In this document: positions 1 through 8,580 of the stretch, one piece after another
How positions within the stretch are numbered: position 1 is the stretch's first letter
Layout: the number at the start of each line of letters is the position of its first letter
The notes under the pieces: model-generated
What the model saw: the letters and a program-made list of their open reading frames with translations, nothing else
The model's database searches: none
What the model was told of the DNA's origin: nothing
NCBI GenBank assembly: GCA_046757725.1
Contig: JBHHYU010000001.1
Span: 1-64,000 of the forward strand
Length of the DNA stretch: 64,000 bases
Source: JBHHYU01 sp046757725
GTDB taxonomy: Bacteria > Desulfobacterota > Binatia > UBA9968
Direction of reading: 5' to 3'
Program-made: the position numbers and the translations under genes

Positions 1-171
1 CCTAGTGTATTGTGGGAACCTCTTTTAGCTTAATTCCCCGAGGACTGCGGTAACATACATCAACTGTGGGCTACGAGGATTGAAGAAGCGAGCTGGATTT
101 AAGAACCTATCAGAAGTGGCAGGGAGCGATGCGAAATCGCAGTGAAAGGTAAGGTCTGATAAGAACAAATT

Positions 172-753
172 TCAGCGCCTCAACCTCTCGTAGTCCTGCC
201 AGTTATCCACGTCAAGAAACGGGCTCTCCTCAGCCCATTCAAGAAAAGCGGCCTTGTCTCGGTATTTCTCAATCAGACCTCTTGCCCCCTTGTCACCTGT
301 CAGTTCCAGGAGATCGGGAAATAGGTTTTTATGAAACAGGACAGGGTTTCGGGTCAGACCTTGAAAAGTCGGAGCGGCAATGAGGGGAGCGCCTTTTTTA
401 AAGAGTTGGATAAGCCCGTTGATTAGCGCGGTACTTATTAAGGGCTGATCTCCCACAAGGAAAAGAACCGCCTCGCAATCCGGGGAGACGGCCTTCAGAC
501 CGGCGATGATGGAGGTGCTCTGCCCTTCGGAGGCCCTTTCGTTGGTAATCCAGCGGAGCTTAACGTGTTCCAGGGAGACTCGTTGAGGCAACTGTTTCAA
601 CTCCCGAACCACGCAAATGACTTCGTCAAGCTCGGAAGAGAGGGCAGCCTCCAGACCCCACTGAAGAATGGGTTTTCCCCGTAGTTCAAGGAAAAGTTTT
701 TGCTGCCCCATTCTTTTAGCTGAGCCGGCAGCCAGTACGATACCGGAAATCAT
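172..753 (-). CDS. mocA: Molybdenum cofactor cytidylyltransferase-like protein (MocA/MobA family)
   Basis: A 193-residue NTP transferase. The N-terminus carries the nucleotidyltransferase signature LAAGSAKRMGQQK (about residues 7-19), then FLVGDQPLI, the metal-binding GDQP region typical of MocA/MobA proteins. The C-terminus DVDNWQDYERL is the usual NxDxxxDY-like end of the family. MocA proteins join CTP (MobA: GTP) to molybdopterin to make the dinucleotide cofactor of molybdenum hydroxylases. The next gene upstream on the same strand encodes YqeC, and this pair is a known marker of selenium-dependent molybdenum hydroxylase maturation. That pairing favours MocA over MobA. No clear Shine-Dalgarno precedes the ATG. 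The choice of CTP over GTP is inference. Confidence 0.82.
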   Translation of the reverse strand: MISGIVLAAGSAKRMGQQKLFLELRGKPILQWGLEAALSSELDEVICVVRELKQLPQRVSLEHVKLRWITNERASEGQSTSIIAGLKAVSPDCEAVLFLVGDQPLISTALINGLIQLFKKGAPLIAAPTFQGLTRNPVLFHKNLFPDLLELTGDKGARGLIEKYRDKAAFLEWAEESPFLDVDNWQDYERLRR

Positions 754-869
754 ATAGAAGCAGGTGCTAGGTTCTAGTCATCGGGCAACTGTCAGTAATA
801 ACCAAGAAACGGTAAGGCCTTCGTAACGCTATCCTTGACTGGCGCCGGTTACCTCTTGCCTGTTGCCCT

Positions 870-1634
870 TCACTGAGTAATCACATCCTTAACCGGATCG
901 TCGTCAAGATAACTCGTAATAACCACTCTCTCGAACCCATGCCGAATCAGCGTGTGAGCGAGATCGCCGGCCTTTTTCACCTCGTCTTCGCTATCTGCTT
1001 GATTGATAAGCCCGACTTTCCGGCTTCCGGGCGAAACACCTTTGAGACACCCGCGAGGATTCTTTATGAGATTTACAATTATATCCTCTGTCACCGCCGT
1101 TTCCCGTTCCAACCCCAACAAGGCCAATGCCCTTTCCGGCCTATGCACCCACTCCACTGTGAGGGGATGTCCCAACACTTTAATGCCCACGACCCAGATC
1201 GTGGGAGAACTCCCCTCGGGGATTACCGGCTCGTGTTCTGCAGGTACTTTAAATGGGCGCGAAGCCGCGCCATCTGCCTCTACTAAAAGCCAGTCCATTG
1301 CGCCCTTTATCGCCAACGTGTCGAACCACTCCAGTGGTAAACCTATGAGCTTGCCGGCGTCATCTAGCTCCCGGCCGGTTCCTACAATCACGGGAGCTTT
1401 CATCTTTTGAAGTTCACTCAGGAGGGCATCCAGCGCCCGGGCTAGAAACAGTCTGTGTACATGGGGCTTCATGGGTTTGAAGATTTTTGTGGTGGTCGTG
1501 ATGAGGACTTTACTGCCGTCTTGATAAAGTTCGTCAGCGAGACGAAAGAGAGTCGTAGTTTTGCCGCCGGCACCGATGAGGGAAAGCATGCCGTGATGTT
1601 TAAGTCCAAACGCATCCCTGAGGGTCATAAACAT
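870..1634 (-). CDS. yqeC: YqeC-family selenium-dependent hydroxylase accessory protein
   Basis: A 254-residue P-loop protein. GAGGKTT at residues 21-27 is the nucleotide-binding loop. The block LLVEADGAASRPFK followed by PAEHEPVIP is characteristic of the YqeC family (putative selenium-dependent hydroxylase accessory protein). The biochemical role is not established. Genomes that have it also have selenium-dependent molybdenum hydroxylases, and its mocA neighbour supports that context. ATG codons at 1634 and 1628 are both possible starts. A 116-nt gap separates it from mocA, so co-transcription is likely but not shown. No molybdenum hydroxylase subunit lies inside the window. Confidence 0.85.
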   Translation of the reverse strand: MFMTLRDAFGLKHHGMLSLIGAGGKTTTLFRLADELYQDGSKVLITTTTKIFKPMKPHVHRLFLARALDALLSELQKMKAPVIVGTGRELDDAGKLIGLPLEWFDTLAIKGAMDWLLVEADGAASRPFKVPAEHEPVIPEGSSPTIWVVGIKVLGHPLTVEWVHRPERALALLGLERETAVTEDIIVNLIKNPRGCLKGVSPGSRKVGLINQADSEDEVKKAGDLAHTLIRHGFERVVITSYLDDDPVKDVITQ

Positions 1635-1889
1635 TCACGTAACCCGTCCGGCCGTCAGTTGCAAGCTTACACCGAAAAACCTGATCTTCTATCAAAAGAG
1701 ATTTCCTACTCACCATCACTTGGCGAGAAGACTTTCCGCCGACGAATCACTGAAGGAACAACCTAGGGGTCTCAAGGAAAAAACATCACCTCTTGCAGGG
1801 GCCATGGCTTCGCTCTCCTGGAACCACCCTTGTGGCGGGAGAACCCTGTCCAGTTTGCAAGAATACACTGTTTTGGATAACGTCCTATC

Positions 1890-2381
1890 ATGTCTCGCCG
1901 CTTTAGTATCAAAGTAGACAAAGACTACTTTAACTTTGATTCAGCGCACTTTCTTATCTTTGCTAGTTCCAAGCGGGAGGCCCTGCACGGTCATAATTAT
2001 CAAGTCTCCGTTACCATTGAGGGCGATCTAGATGGAGCAGGGATGGTGCTCGACTTCATCACGTTCAAACCCTTGGTCAAAAGTGTCTGCGACCAGTTGG
2101 ATCATCGCACTCTCATACAGAGCCACAGCGCCTTTCTGAAAATCCGGCCGAACCGGCAGGAAGTTCAAGTTCTTTATAAGAATCAACGCCTCATTCTGCC
2201 GAAGCGGGACGTCATCCTTCTTCCTATTGCAAACACCAGCACAGAGTTACTTGCAGAATATATCGCAGGGCAGATCCGGAGAAGGGTCCATCACCAGTTT
2301 CCCGGCGCCGAGCTCCGTTTTATTGAGGTCGGAGTGGAAGAAAGCAGAGGGCAGAGGGGGTTGTACCACGGAGGGTTTTGA
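1890..2381 (+). CDS. 6-pyruvoyl-tetrahydropterin synthase family protein, PTPS-III-like
   Basis: A 163-residue PTPS/QueD fold protein. FDSAH supplies the first zinc histidine and LHGHNY the other two; the C-terminal VGVEES strand carries the conserved Glu. In QueD the catalytic Cys sits four residues before HGH (CxxxHGH). Here that stretch reads REALHGH, with no Cys and a Glu three residues before the first His. That pattern is reported for PTPS-III enzymes, which make 6-hydroxymethyl-dihydropterin for folate and replace FolB. I therefore prefer a pterin/folate role over queuosine, although queE occurs in this window at 15143. A stretch around residues 88-104 (NRQEVQVLYKNQRLI) looks like a family-specific insertion. 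The stop codon overlaps the next gene by 4 nt. No obvious Shine-Dalgarno. Confidence 0.8.
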   Translation: MSRRFSIKVDKDYFNFDSAHFLIFASSKREALHGHNYQVSVTIEGDLDGAGMVLDFITFKPLVKSVCDQLDHRTLIQSHSAFLKIRPNRQEVQVLYKNQRLILPKRDVILLPIANTSTELLAEYIAGQIRRRVHHQFPGAELRFIEVGVEESRGQRGLYHGGF

Positions 2382-3274
2382 TGCCCGCCCTTTTTGTATA
2401 CTCCGAGGACTACTATGCGGATCTTGGAGTCCATGTCTTTCCGATGGAGAAATACGGCCTGGTCTATCGGCAACTCTGCAGCCGTGGAGTCATTGGGACG
2501 AACCTGATTCGATCTGACCCGGTGTCTCAGGCTGATCTCCTCCTCGTACACGAGCCGGCCTACGTGGAAGACCTGATTTGTGCTCGTTCGACGCCGCGCA
2601 CCGAATCATCCGAACTCCCCATCTCCGAGGCGATCATTCAAGCCTTTTGTCTGGGTGCCGGGGGAACCCTGCGTGCGTGTGAAGAGGCTCTCCAAACAGG
2701 CTGCGCCATCAACCTTGCTGGAGGATTCCATCACGCCTTTCCGGATCGCGCAGAGGGATTCTGCTACATTAATGATATGGCGGTGGCCGTGCGCAAGGTG
2801 CAACTGGAACGGAAGGGAATCAGGGTTGCCGTCATCGACTGCGATCTCCATCAAGGAAACGGCACTGCGTTTATCTTTAAGGACGATGCCAGTGTTTACA
2901 CCTTTTCTATTCATCAGCGTGATCTCTACCCGGAGAAGGAGGACAGCAGTTGGGACATTCCTTTGAGAAACGGAGTCGATGACGAAGAATATATAAACCG
3001 GTTGGAAAAAGCGGTACCGGCGATTTTAGAGAAATTTGCACCCGACTTGGTCCTCTACCAGGCCGGGGCGGACCCCTTTGAAGGAGACCAGTTGGGCGAT
3101 CTACGCCTTACGATAGGGGGACTCAGGAGACGCGACGAACTGGTTTTCGGGGAATGCAAAGAACACAAGGTGCCGATTGCGACGCTACTTGGCGGCGGGT
3201 ATGCAGCAGATATCAATGATACAGTGACGATCCACGTCAACACCTGCCTCTCGGCAGTCAGATGTTTTCGCTAG
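2378..3274 (+). CDS. Histone deacetylase family amidohydrolase
   Basis: A 298-residue member of the arginase/deacetylase fold (AcuC/HDAC class). Visible active-site elements are GGFHHA (the two catalytic histidines), DCDLHQGNG (zinc ligands Asp and His), AGADPFEGD (third zinc ligand), and the final GGGY with the transition-state Tyr. The first part (YADLGVHVFPMEKYGLVY) matches the family's HPE/F-P-x-K region. Bacterial members deacetylate acetylated lysines, polyamines or small amides; the substrate cannot be read from sequence. It overlaps the PTPS gene by ATGA, so the two are translationally coupled. Its stop and that of the convergent permease share a single palindromic CTAG at 3271-3274. 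Confidence 0.88.
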   Translation: MMPALFVYSEDYYADLGVHVFPMEKYGLVYRQLCSRGVIGTNLIRSDPVSQADLLLVHEPAYVEDLICARSTPRTESSELPISEAIIQAFCLGAGGTLRACEEALQTGCAINLAGGFHHAFPDRAEGFCYINDMAVAVRKVQLERKGIRVAVIDCDLHQGNGTAFIFKDDASVYTFSIHQRDLYPEKEDSSWDIPLRNGVDDEEYINRLEKAVPAILEKFAPDLVLYQAGADPFEGDQLGDLRLTIGGLRRRDELVFGECKEHKVPIATLLGGGYAADINDTVTIHVNTCLSAVRCFR

Positions 3275-4821
3275 CTACGGGAACCTTTATTTTTCTTTTC
3301 CCACCAAGCCACGGTTAGGAAGAGAACAAATAAAAACAAATAGCTTACCGTAAAATCGGGCGCTGCGAAAAGAGCGAAGCGTGTCGTGAGGCCCCCCGGG
3401 GTCAATTCATAGGAATGAATAATTCCAATGAAGGCAAAAAAAGCCGCTGCCAGGGACCAATGAGCGGCGTGCAGAAATTGCCGCTCGATGAGACAAACGC
3501 CAATGGCTGCAAGAATCATGGAGGTCAAGATGAACCCCCGCTCCAAGGAAATCATTCCATGGATGGCCAGACTTTGGGTAAAAGGCATGAGTCCAACGTC
3601 ATAAAGGGATTTGCCTGTAGCCTTGATGCCCGTCTCCATCATCAAGAGCCCCCACGCGGCCAAGGCTGGAAAAAGTCCCAGGGCCACTGCAGGGGCATGC
3701 TCCTTCGGTGTTTCCTGAAACGCCTGGGCGACGATGATGATACCAATATAAAGGAGGATACCAATGCCGGCTTCAAGGGGGATGAAAGCGAGCACTCCCT
3801 GAATGGTTCCGGTAAGACACAAGAGGCTTATGAATATCCCATTCAACGCAGAATAACCACAACGGGCTCCGAGTTTCTTCCAGCCAGGGTGGCCAATGTA
3901 GATCGTGGTGGGGAAGGCACTGCCGAAGAGGGAGGCGATAATGGAGCCTATGCCATTTGCCATGAGTGAAGGAAAGGTGCGGTAGCGATCTCCTGCCGCT
4001 TCGGCGCTCTCAATATTTTGTAGTGATCCGATTACATTGAAGATCCCCATGGGAAGGATGACGGAAAAGTACTTCAAGAACTCGGGTTGCCAGAGTGCTT
4101 CCCATAAAAAACCTCCGGTAAAAACCGGAGGCTCAAAGGCAACTTCTACGTGCTGCGATCCTGCAACCATCCCTCCCAGGCCCCAGCCAAGAACAGTCCC
4201 GATCAGTACCGCCACTAACCCTCCAGGGAGTCCAAGGGGAAACCTGTAATGAGAGAAATAGGAGAGAAGAATCAAGGCCATGGGGACAACAGCAATTAGG
4301 GGTTTGTCAAATATCCTGAAGGTAAAATCCATGGATATAAAAGTGATTGCAATACCTGCCAGGGCGGAGAGCAGGGCGGCGCGAGGGGTTATTCTCCTCA
4401 CGCCCTCGGCAATGAAAGACCCCAGAACTTCGATCACGCCGCTGAAAAAGCAAGCCGCCAACCCTACCTTCCAGGCCCATAGTGGATCCTTGGTCTCCTG
4501 ATAGGCAGGCAACATTATAAAAAACACATAGGCAAAGAGGCTTACCGTGTTAATCCCGTACGGAAGGGCGGTTATATCATCCCTACCAGTCTCGCGGGCG
4601 AGTTGACGTGCTTGCCAAGAATAAAAAAAGTTCCCTATTAGGATCGAAATGGCAGCCCCGGGAAGGATGCGACTGAAGATAGTCGAGTTCGGAAGATGAA
4701 TGAGCTCGTGACAAAGCGTGACGATAAGAATCAACTGGATAAGGTTATCGATCATGAGACCGAAAAAACCGTCCAGATCCTTCCGAACAAACCACGGAAT
4801 GGTAAACGATGACTGCCACAT
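3271..4821 (-). CDS. NCS2-type (xanthine/uracil-like) permease
   Basis: A 516-residue integral membrane protein with about a dozen hydrophobic segments. It resembles AGZA/NCS2 transporters: an early GNFFYSWQARQLARETGRDDITALPYGINT block, where the ALPYGINT loop corresponds to the NCS2 TALPYGxxT element, and later IYIGHPGWKKLGARCGYSALNG. Such proteins import purines or other bases with protons. The substrate is inferred only from the family. A purine permease near mocA/yqeC would suit a cell that uses a molybdenum hydroxylase on purines. A sigma70-like promoter lies just upstream at 4855-4884. I see no purine riboswitch in the leader. Confidence 0.8.
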   Translation of the reverse strand: MWQSSFTIPWFVRKDLDGFFGLMIDNLIQLILIVTLCHELIHLPNSTIFSRILPGAAISILIGNFFYSWQARQLARETGRDDITALPYGINTVSLFAYVFFIMLPAYQETKDPLWAWKVGLAACFFSGVIEVLGSFIAEGVRRITPRAALLSALAGIAITFISMDFTFRIFDKPLIAVVPMALILLSYFSHYRFPLGLPGGLVAVLIGTVLGWGLGGMVAGSQHVEVAFEPPVFTGGFLWEALWQPEFLKYFSVILPMGIFNVIGSLQNIESAEAAGDRYRTFPSLMANGIGSIIASLFGSAFPTTIYIGHPGWKKLGARCGYSALNGIFISLLCLTGTIQGVLAFIPLEAGIGILLYIGIIIVAQAFQETPKEHAPAVALGLFPALAAWGLLMMETGIKATGKSLYDVGLMPFTQSLAIHGMISLERGFILTSMILAAIGVCLIERQFLHAAHWSLAAAFFAFIGIIHSYELTPGGLTTRFALFAAPDFTVSYLFLFVLFLTVAWWEKKNKGSRS

Positions 4822-4854
4822 AAAAGGTCGGGACTCCGCTTTTAAATTAAGAGA

Positions 4855-4884
4855 ACATTACCTGTCCTAGCTGTTTGCTGTCAA
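4855..4884 (-). promoter_or_regulatory. Sigma70-like promoter for the NCS2 permease
   Basis: On the minus strand TTGACA (complement of 4879-4884) is followed after 18 nt by TAATGT (complement of 4855-4860), 34 nt upstream of the permease ATG. Predicted by eye from consensus hexamers only. Confidence 0.5.
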
Positions 4885-4921
4885 TCTTCTCTTTGGTTTT
4901 GTGACATAAGGCTTAAAGAAC

Positions 4922-4950
4922 TTGAAAATTTATCAGAAGGGGCAATAATA
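4922..4950 (+). promoter_or_regulatory. Possible promoter for korA-korB
   Basis: TTGAAA (4922-4927) followed after 17 nt by ATAATA (4945-4950), in the 235-nt divergent gap before korA. The leader would be about 100 nt. Consensus match only. Confidence 0.4.
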
Positions 4951-5056
4951 GGGAGAAGGACAGAGGCCTTTTTTGATACAGTCCATTGTAGATGTGACGG
5001 TAAAGCATGGGCTGGGATTTTTCTTACCGGCGTAATCATCTTCTAGGAGATTCGGC

Positions 5057-6847
5057 ATGGGTAAAATTGATCTTGCCATCGGAATAGGCGGTGCAGCCGG
5101 CCAGGGGATTGCTACCCCCGGTGATATTCTGGCGCGAATTTTTGTTCGCCACGGGCTTCACCTAAATGCATACAATGCCTATCAGTCTATCATTCGAGGC
5201 GGTCATATTTTTCTTACACTTCGGACCCGTGACCAACCCGTTCTCAGCATGGGCGACAAGCTGGACGTGCTGGTCCCCTTGAACCAGGACACGATGAATC
5301 GGCATCTGAAGCTGATGCAGGCTGGTTCCGCCGTCCTATACAACAGCGACAAGATCAAGCCAGGGACGACCAGTGATGGTGTCCAGCTTTGCCCCTTTTC
5401 GGTTAGAGAGCTGGCGCCTGGCATCAAGGGTGATCTGGTTCAAAACACCATTGCCCTGGCTGCGGTCCTTCGTTTGATGGGCGTTGAGTTCCGGACGCTT
5501 GAGGAGATCTTGGCGGTCCAGTTCAAAAAGAAAGGCGAGGCGGTGATTGCCGAGAATGTTGGTGTGGCTCGGTCGGGTTACCAATATGCGGATGCCCATT
5601 TCAAGCCGTTTCCCTTTTCTCTGCCCGACACCGGTAACAAACTGGCATTTTTCGAGGGCAACCAGGCACTTGCGATGGGTGGCGCCGCTGCAGGCGTGCG
5701 CTTTTACTGCGCCTATCCCATGAGCCCTGCAACCGGTGTACTTCACTGGATGGCACGTCATGCTCGTGAGTTGGGGATCATGGTCCGTCAGGTGGAAGAC
5801 GAGATCGGTGTGATCAACATGGCTATTGGGGCCGCGCAGACCGGTTGTCGCGCCATGTGCGCTACCTCGGGGGGTGGCTTTGCCCTCATGAGCGAAGCCC
5901 TTGGGTCGGCAGCCATGATGGAAATTCCCGTCGTTTGCATCGATGTCCAGCGAGCCGGGCCCGCGACCGGTGTACCCACTAAGACCGAGCAGGGTGATCT
6001 TTGGCAGGTGATGGGAGCCGGCCAGGGAGATTACCCTCGAATCATCGTCGCGCCAACGAATATCCCCGACTGCTTTAAAACCGTGCCGCAGCTTTTCAAT
6101 CTCGTGGATAAATTCCAGTGCCCGGGCATTATAATGTCTGATCTGCTGCTTTCTGAAGGCCGTTCCAGTGTGGATCCGGCGGAGTTGGACTTCAATATCT
6201 CAATTGACCGTGGTGAGGTTATTGGACTCAACGGTGATACGCCGCCGGACAACAAGGAATACAAACGCTTTGACATCACTCAAAGCGGTATCTCGCCACG
6301 TGCCCTCCCAGGTACGCCAGGGTATGTGCACGTCGTCGCTACCGATGAACACGATGAGGACGGTGTGCTCATCAGCGATGAGCTCACTAATACCAACAAG
6401 CGCCGAGCCATGCATGAGAAGCGCATGCGCAAGATGGACGGTATTCTACCGCTGCTCGAACCGCCGAAACTGTTCGGACCTGCGAATGCGCAGGTCACGC
6501 TGGTCGGCTGGGGTTCGACCGAGGGTGTCATCCGCGAGGCTATCGAGAAGCTTGTCGCCGAAGAAGGAATCGCGGCTAACAATTTGCAGATCAAGTGGAT
6601 TGTGCCGCTTCATGCCCAGGCAATTATTTCTATCCTTTCGGAGTGCAAAAAAACCATCATTGTGGAAAACAATTATAGTGGCCAATTCGCTCGGTATCTA
6701 CGGTCAGAAACCAGCATCGTGGCCGATGGCTACATCCGCAAATACGACGGAGAACCATTCATGCCCCATCACATCGTGGAGGGTGTGAAAAAGGTTTTAG
6801 CTGGGGGTACTGAGAAATACGTACCTGTCCATGAAATTACGGTTTGA
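5057..6847 (+). CDS. korA: 2-oxoacid:ferredoxin oxidoreductase, fused gamma-alpha subunit
   Basis: A 596-residue protein. Residues 1 to about 190 form the gamma domain (GIGGAAGQGIATPGDILAR near the start). The rest is the alpha subunit with the pyrimidine-binding domain (EGNQALAMGGAAAGVRFYCAYPM, then VRQVEDEIGVINMAIGAAQTG) and a C-terminal domain II. With KorB it would decarboxylate a 2-oxoacid to acyl-CoA and reduce ferredoxin in the cytoplasm. Alpha-gamma fusions with a separate beta subunit are a common architecture. The start has GGAG about 8 nt upstream. No ferredoxin subunit is encoded beside it. Substrate (2-oxoglutarate, pyruvate or branched) is not determinable here. Confidence 0.9.
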   Translation: MGKIDLAIGIGGAAGQGIATPGDILARIFVRHGLHLNAYNAYQSIIRGGHIFLTLRTRDQPVLSMGDKLDVLVPLNQDTMNRHLKLMQAGSAVLYNSDKIKPGTTSDGVQLCPFSVRELAPGIKGDLVQNTIALAAVLRLMGVEFRTLEEILAVQFKKKGEAVIAENVGVARSGYQYADAHFKPFPFSLPDTGNKLAFFEGNQALAMGGAAAGVRFYCAYPMSPATGVLHWMARHARELGIMVRQVEDEIGVINMAIGAAQTGCRAMCATSGGGFALMSEALGSAAMMEIPVVCIDVQRAGPATGVPTKTEQGDLWQVMGAGQGDYPRIIVAPTNIPDCFKTVPQLFNLVDKFQCPGIIMSDLLLSEGRSSVDPAELDFNISIDRGEVIGLNGDTPPDNKEYKRFDITQSGISPRALPGTPGYVHVVATDEHDEDGVLISDELTNTNKRRAMHEKRMRKMDGILPLLEPPKLFGPANAQVTLVGWGSTEGVIREAIEKLVAEEGIAANNLQIKWIVPLHAQAIISILSECKKTIIVENNYSGQFARYLRSETSIVADGYIRKYDGEPFMPHHIVEGVKKVLAGGTEKYVPVHEITV

Positions 6848-6857
6848 GGAGAAAACC

Positions 6858-7796
6858 ATGAGCCTACTAAAGGTCGAAGCAGAGACTAAAAATCCCGATG
6901 CCGTTAAGGCCAGACCCGAACACGGAAAACTGGCCGTCAAAGACTGGAAAGGCAGAGTTGACCCTGATTGGTGCCCTGGTTGCGGCGATTTTGGTGTCCT
7001 GAACGCGCTGAAGCAGGCAATTGTAGCGTTGGGCCTCTCTCCACATGAGGTTATGACCATTAGCGGTATCGGTTGCTCTTCGAACTTGCCGGGGTATATT
7101 CATGCCTACGGCATGCACACGTTGCATGGCCGCGCTTTGGCAGTAGCTACAGGGGCCCAGCTCGCCAATCACGAGCTAAAGATCATAGCTACCGGGGGCG
7201 ATGGCGATGGCTTCGGCATCGGAGGAAACCATTTCCTTCACACCATGCGCCGTAATGTCGACCTGACGTACATCGTCATGGACAACCAGATCTACGGACT
7301 GACGACCGGCCAGATTTCGCCTACCAGCATCAAGGGGATGAAGACCAAAAGCACGCCTCAGGGAAGCGTGGAGAACCCGATTAATCCGATCCCCCTCGCC
7401 ATTGCGGCTGGGGCCACCTATGTGGCCAGAGGATACACCGGTCAGGTAAAACATCTGGTCGAACTCATCAAGGGCGGTATCCAGCACAAAGGCTTTGCCC
7501 TCATTGATGCCTTTAGCCCGTGCGTGACCTACAACCATGATAATAGCCATGACTTTTTCAAACAACGTACCCGGAAACTGGAAGATATGGGTCACGATCC
7601 AACTGATTTTAACTCGGCTATGGAAAGGGCCTATATGTGGGGTGACGTCATCCCCATCGGCCTTTTCTGGAAGCGAGACGATCTTCCCACGCTGCACGAG
7701 TTGGAACCGGTCCTGGCCGAAGGTGGTCCCCTCGCCCATCGGCCCTTGGGCATTGCTCCTGAAACCGCCAAAGCCCTAATCCAAGACTTGATGTAA
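6858..7796 (+). CDS. korB: 2-oxoacid:ferredoxin oxidoreductase, beta subunit
   Basis: A 312-residue TPP-binding subunit. CPGCGDFGVLNALKQA is the usual KorB N-terminal motif; GDGDGFGIGGNH with the downstream MDNQIYGLTTGQ is the TPP/Mg signature. I place the start at 6858 because GAGGAG lies 8 nt upstream, just past the korA stop (10-nt gap). An in-frame ATG at 6831 would overlap korA and lacks such a site. The two genes are clearly one operon. The N-terminal residues to about 30 are a poorly conserved lead-in. No extra iron-sulfur domain is present. Confidence 0.9.
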   Translation: MSLLKVEAETKNPDAVKARPEHGKLAVKDWKGRVDPDWCPGCGDFGVLNALKQAIVALGLSPHEVMTISGIGCSSNLPGYIHAYGMHTLHGRALAVATGAQLANHELKIIATGGDGDGFGIGGNHFLHTMRRNVDLTYIVMDNQIYGLTTGQISPTSIKGMKTKSTPQGSVENPINPIPLAIAAGATYVARGYTGQVKHLVELIKGGIQHKGFALIDAFSPCVTYNHDNSHDFFKQRTRKLEDMGHDPTDFNSAMERAYMWGDVIPIGLFWKRDDLPTLHELEPVLAEGGPLAHRPLGIAPETAKALIQDLM

Positions 7797-7866
7797 AAAT
7801 ATCTGATGCTCGCTACGATTCGATGATCATTTAGGCGGGAAAGTATTCTATCACCATCCGCTAACC

Positions 7867-8580
7867 ATGAATACGCTGCTCTATAGAGACTTGGGTCAGC
7901 TTGATTATCTCAGTGCACTGTCCATTCAACAGAAGCTGTTGGAGATGAAACAGAGAAATCAGTTCCCAGACAGCCTTCTTTTGGTCGAGCATCCCCATGT
8001 CTTCACGATCGGGAGGGGTGGAAAAGAGTCCAACCTCCTGTGTGCCGGGGAGGTGCCCGTTTACCGCACTAGCCGTGGTGGAGATATTACCTATCATGGC
8101 CCGGGTCAGTTGGTGGCTTATCCCTTACTGGATCTTAGATCCAAGCTTAGAAAGGATGTACACCGCTACCTGAGAAATCTGGAGTTTATAGCGATCCACA
8201 CACTTAAGGACTTCGGACTGACCGGCACAAGCACGCCGCCCTGGACAGGTGTGTGGATTGAAAAGCGAAAGATCGTCTCCATGGGAGTCGCCGTGAGGAG
8301 GGGCATCACGTATCACGGCCTGGCGATGAACGTGAACACGAATCTCGCCTATTTCAACCGGATCATTCCCTGTGGTTTGTGGTGGGCGGGGGTGACCTCG
8401 ATCCAACAGGAACTTGGGCGAGAGATTTCTATGGTGGAGGTCAAGACGCAGTTTGTCGAACATTTTGTAAAAAGATTTGGTTATTCGGAGCTAACGGAGA
8501 TATGCCGCGAAGACATCCAGATTGGATCAGAGTTAGAGCCCCAGGTAGCCTCAATTATCTCCGCCTCAAGCGGATTCTGA
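7867..8580 (+). CDS. lipB: Octanoyl-[ACP]:protein N-octanoyltransferase LipB
   Basis: A 237-residue LipB. RGGDITYHGPGQLVAYPL is the family signature. The catalytic Lys is in KIVSMGVAVRRGITYHG and the catalytic Cys in IIPCGLWWAGVTSI. The enzyme moves octanoyl groups from acyl carrier protein to lipoyl domains, and LipA, encoded next, inserts sulfur. The last 79 nt also encode the N-terminus of LipA in another frame. The C-terminal tail after about residue 210 is longer than in many LipB proteins, which is what creates the overlap. No promoter is evident in the 70 nt after korB. Confidence 0.93.
   Translation: MNTLLYRDLGQLDYLSALSIQQKLLEMKQRNQFPDSLLLVEHPHVFTIGRGGKESNLLCAGEVPVYRTSRGGDITYHGPGQLVAYPLLDLRSKLRKDVHRYLRNLEFIAIHTLKDFGLTGTSTPPWTGVWIEKRKIVSMGVAVRRGITYHGLAMNVNTNLAYFNRIIPCGLWWAGVTSIQQELGREISMVEVKTQFVEHFVKRFGYSELTEICREDIQIGSELEPQVASIISASSGF

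Noticed and set aside
4822..5056. Purine riboswitch upstream of the NCS2 permease
   Set aside because: The conserved purine-riboswitch core is not present on the minus strand leader.
7176..7739. 187-codon minus-strand frame inside korB
   Set aside because: Antisense to a strongly conserved TPP subunit; no recognisable protein. The same holds for the 141-codon frame at 5336-5761.
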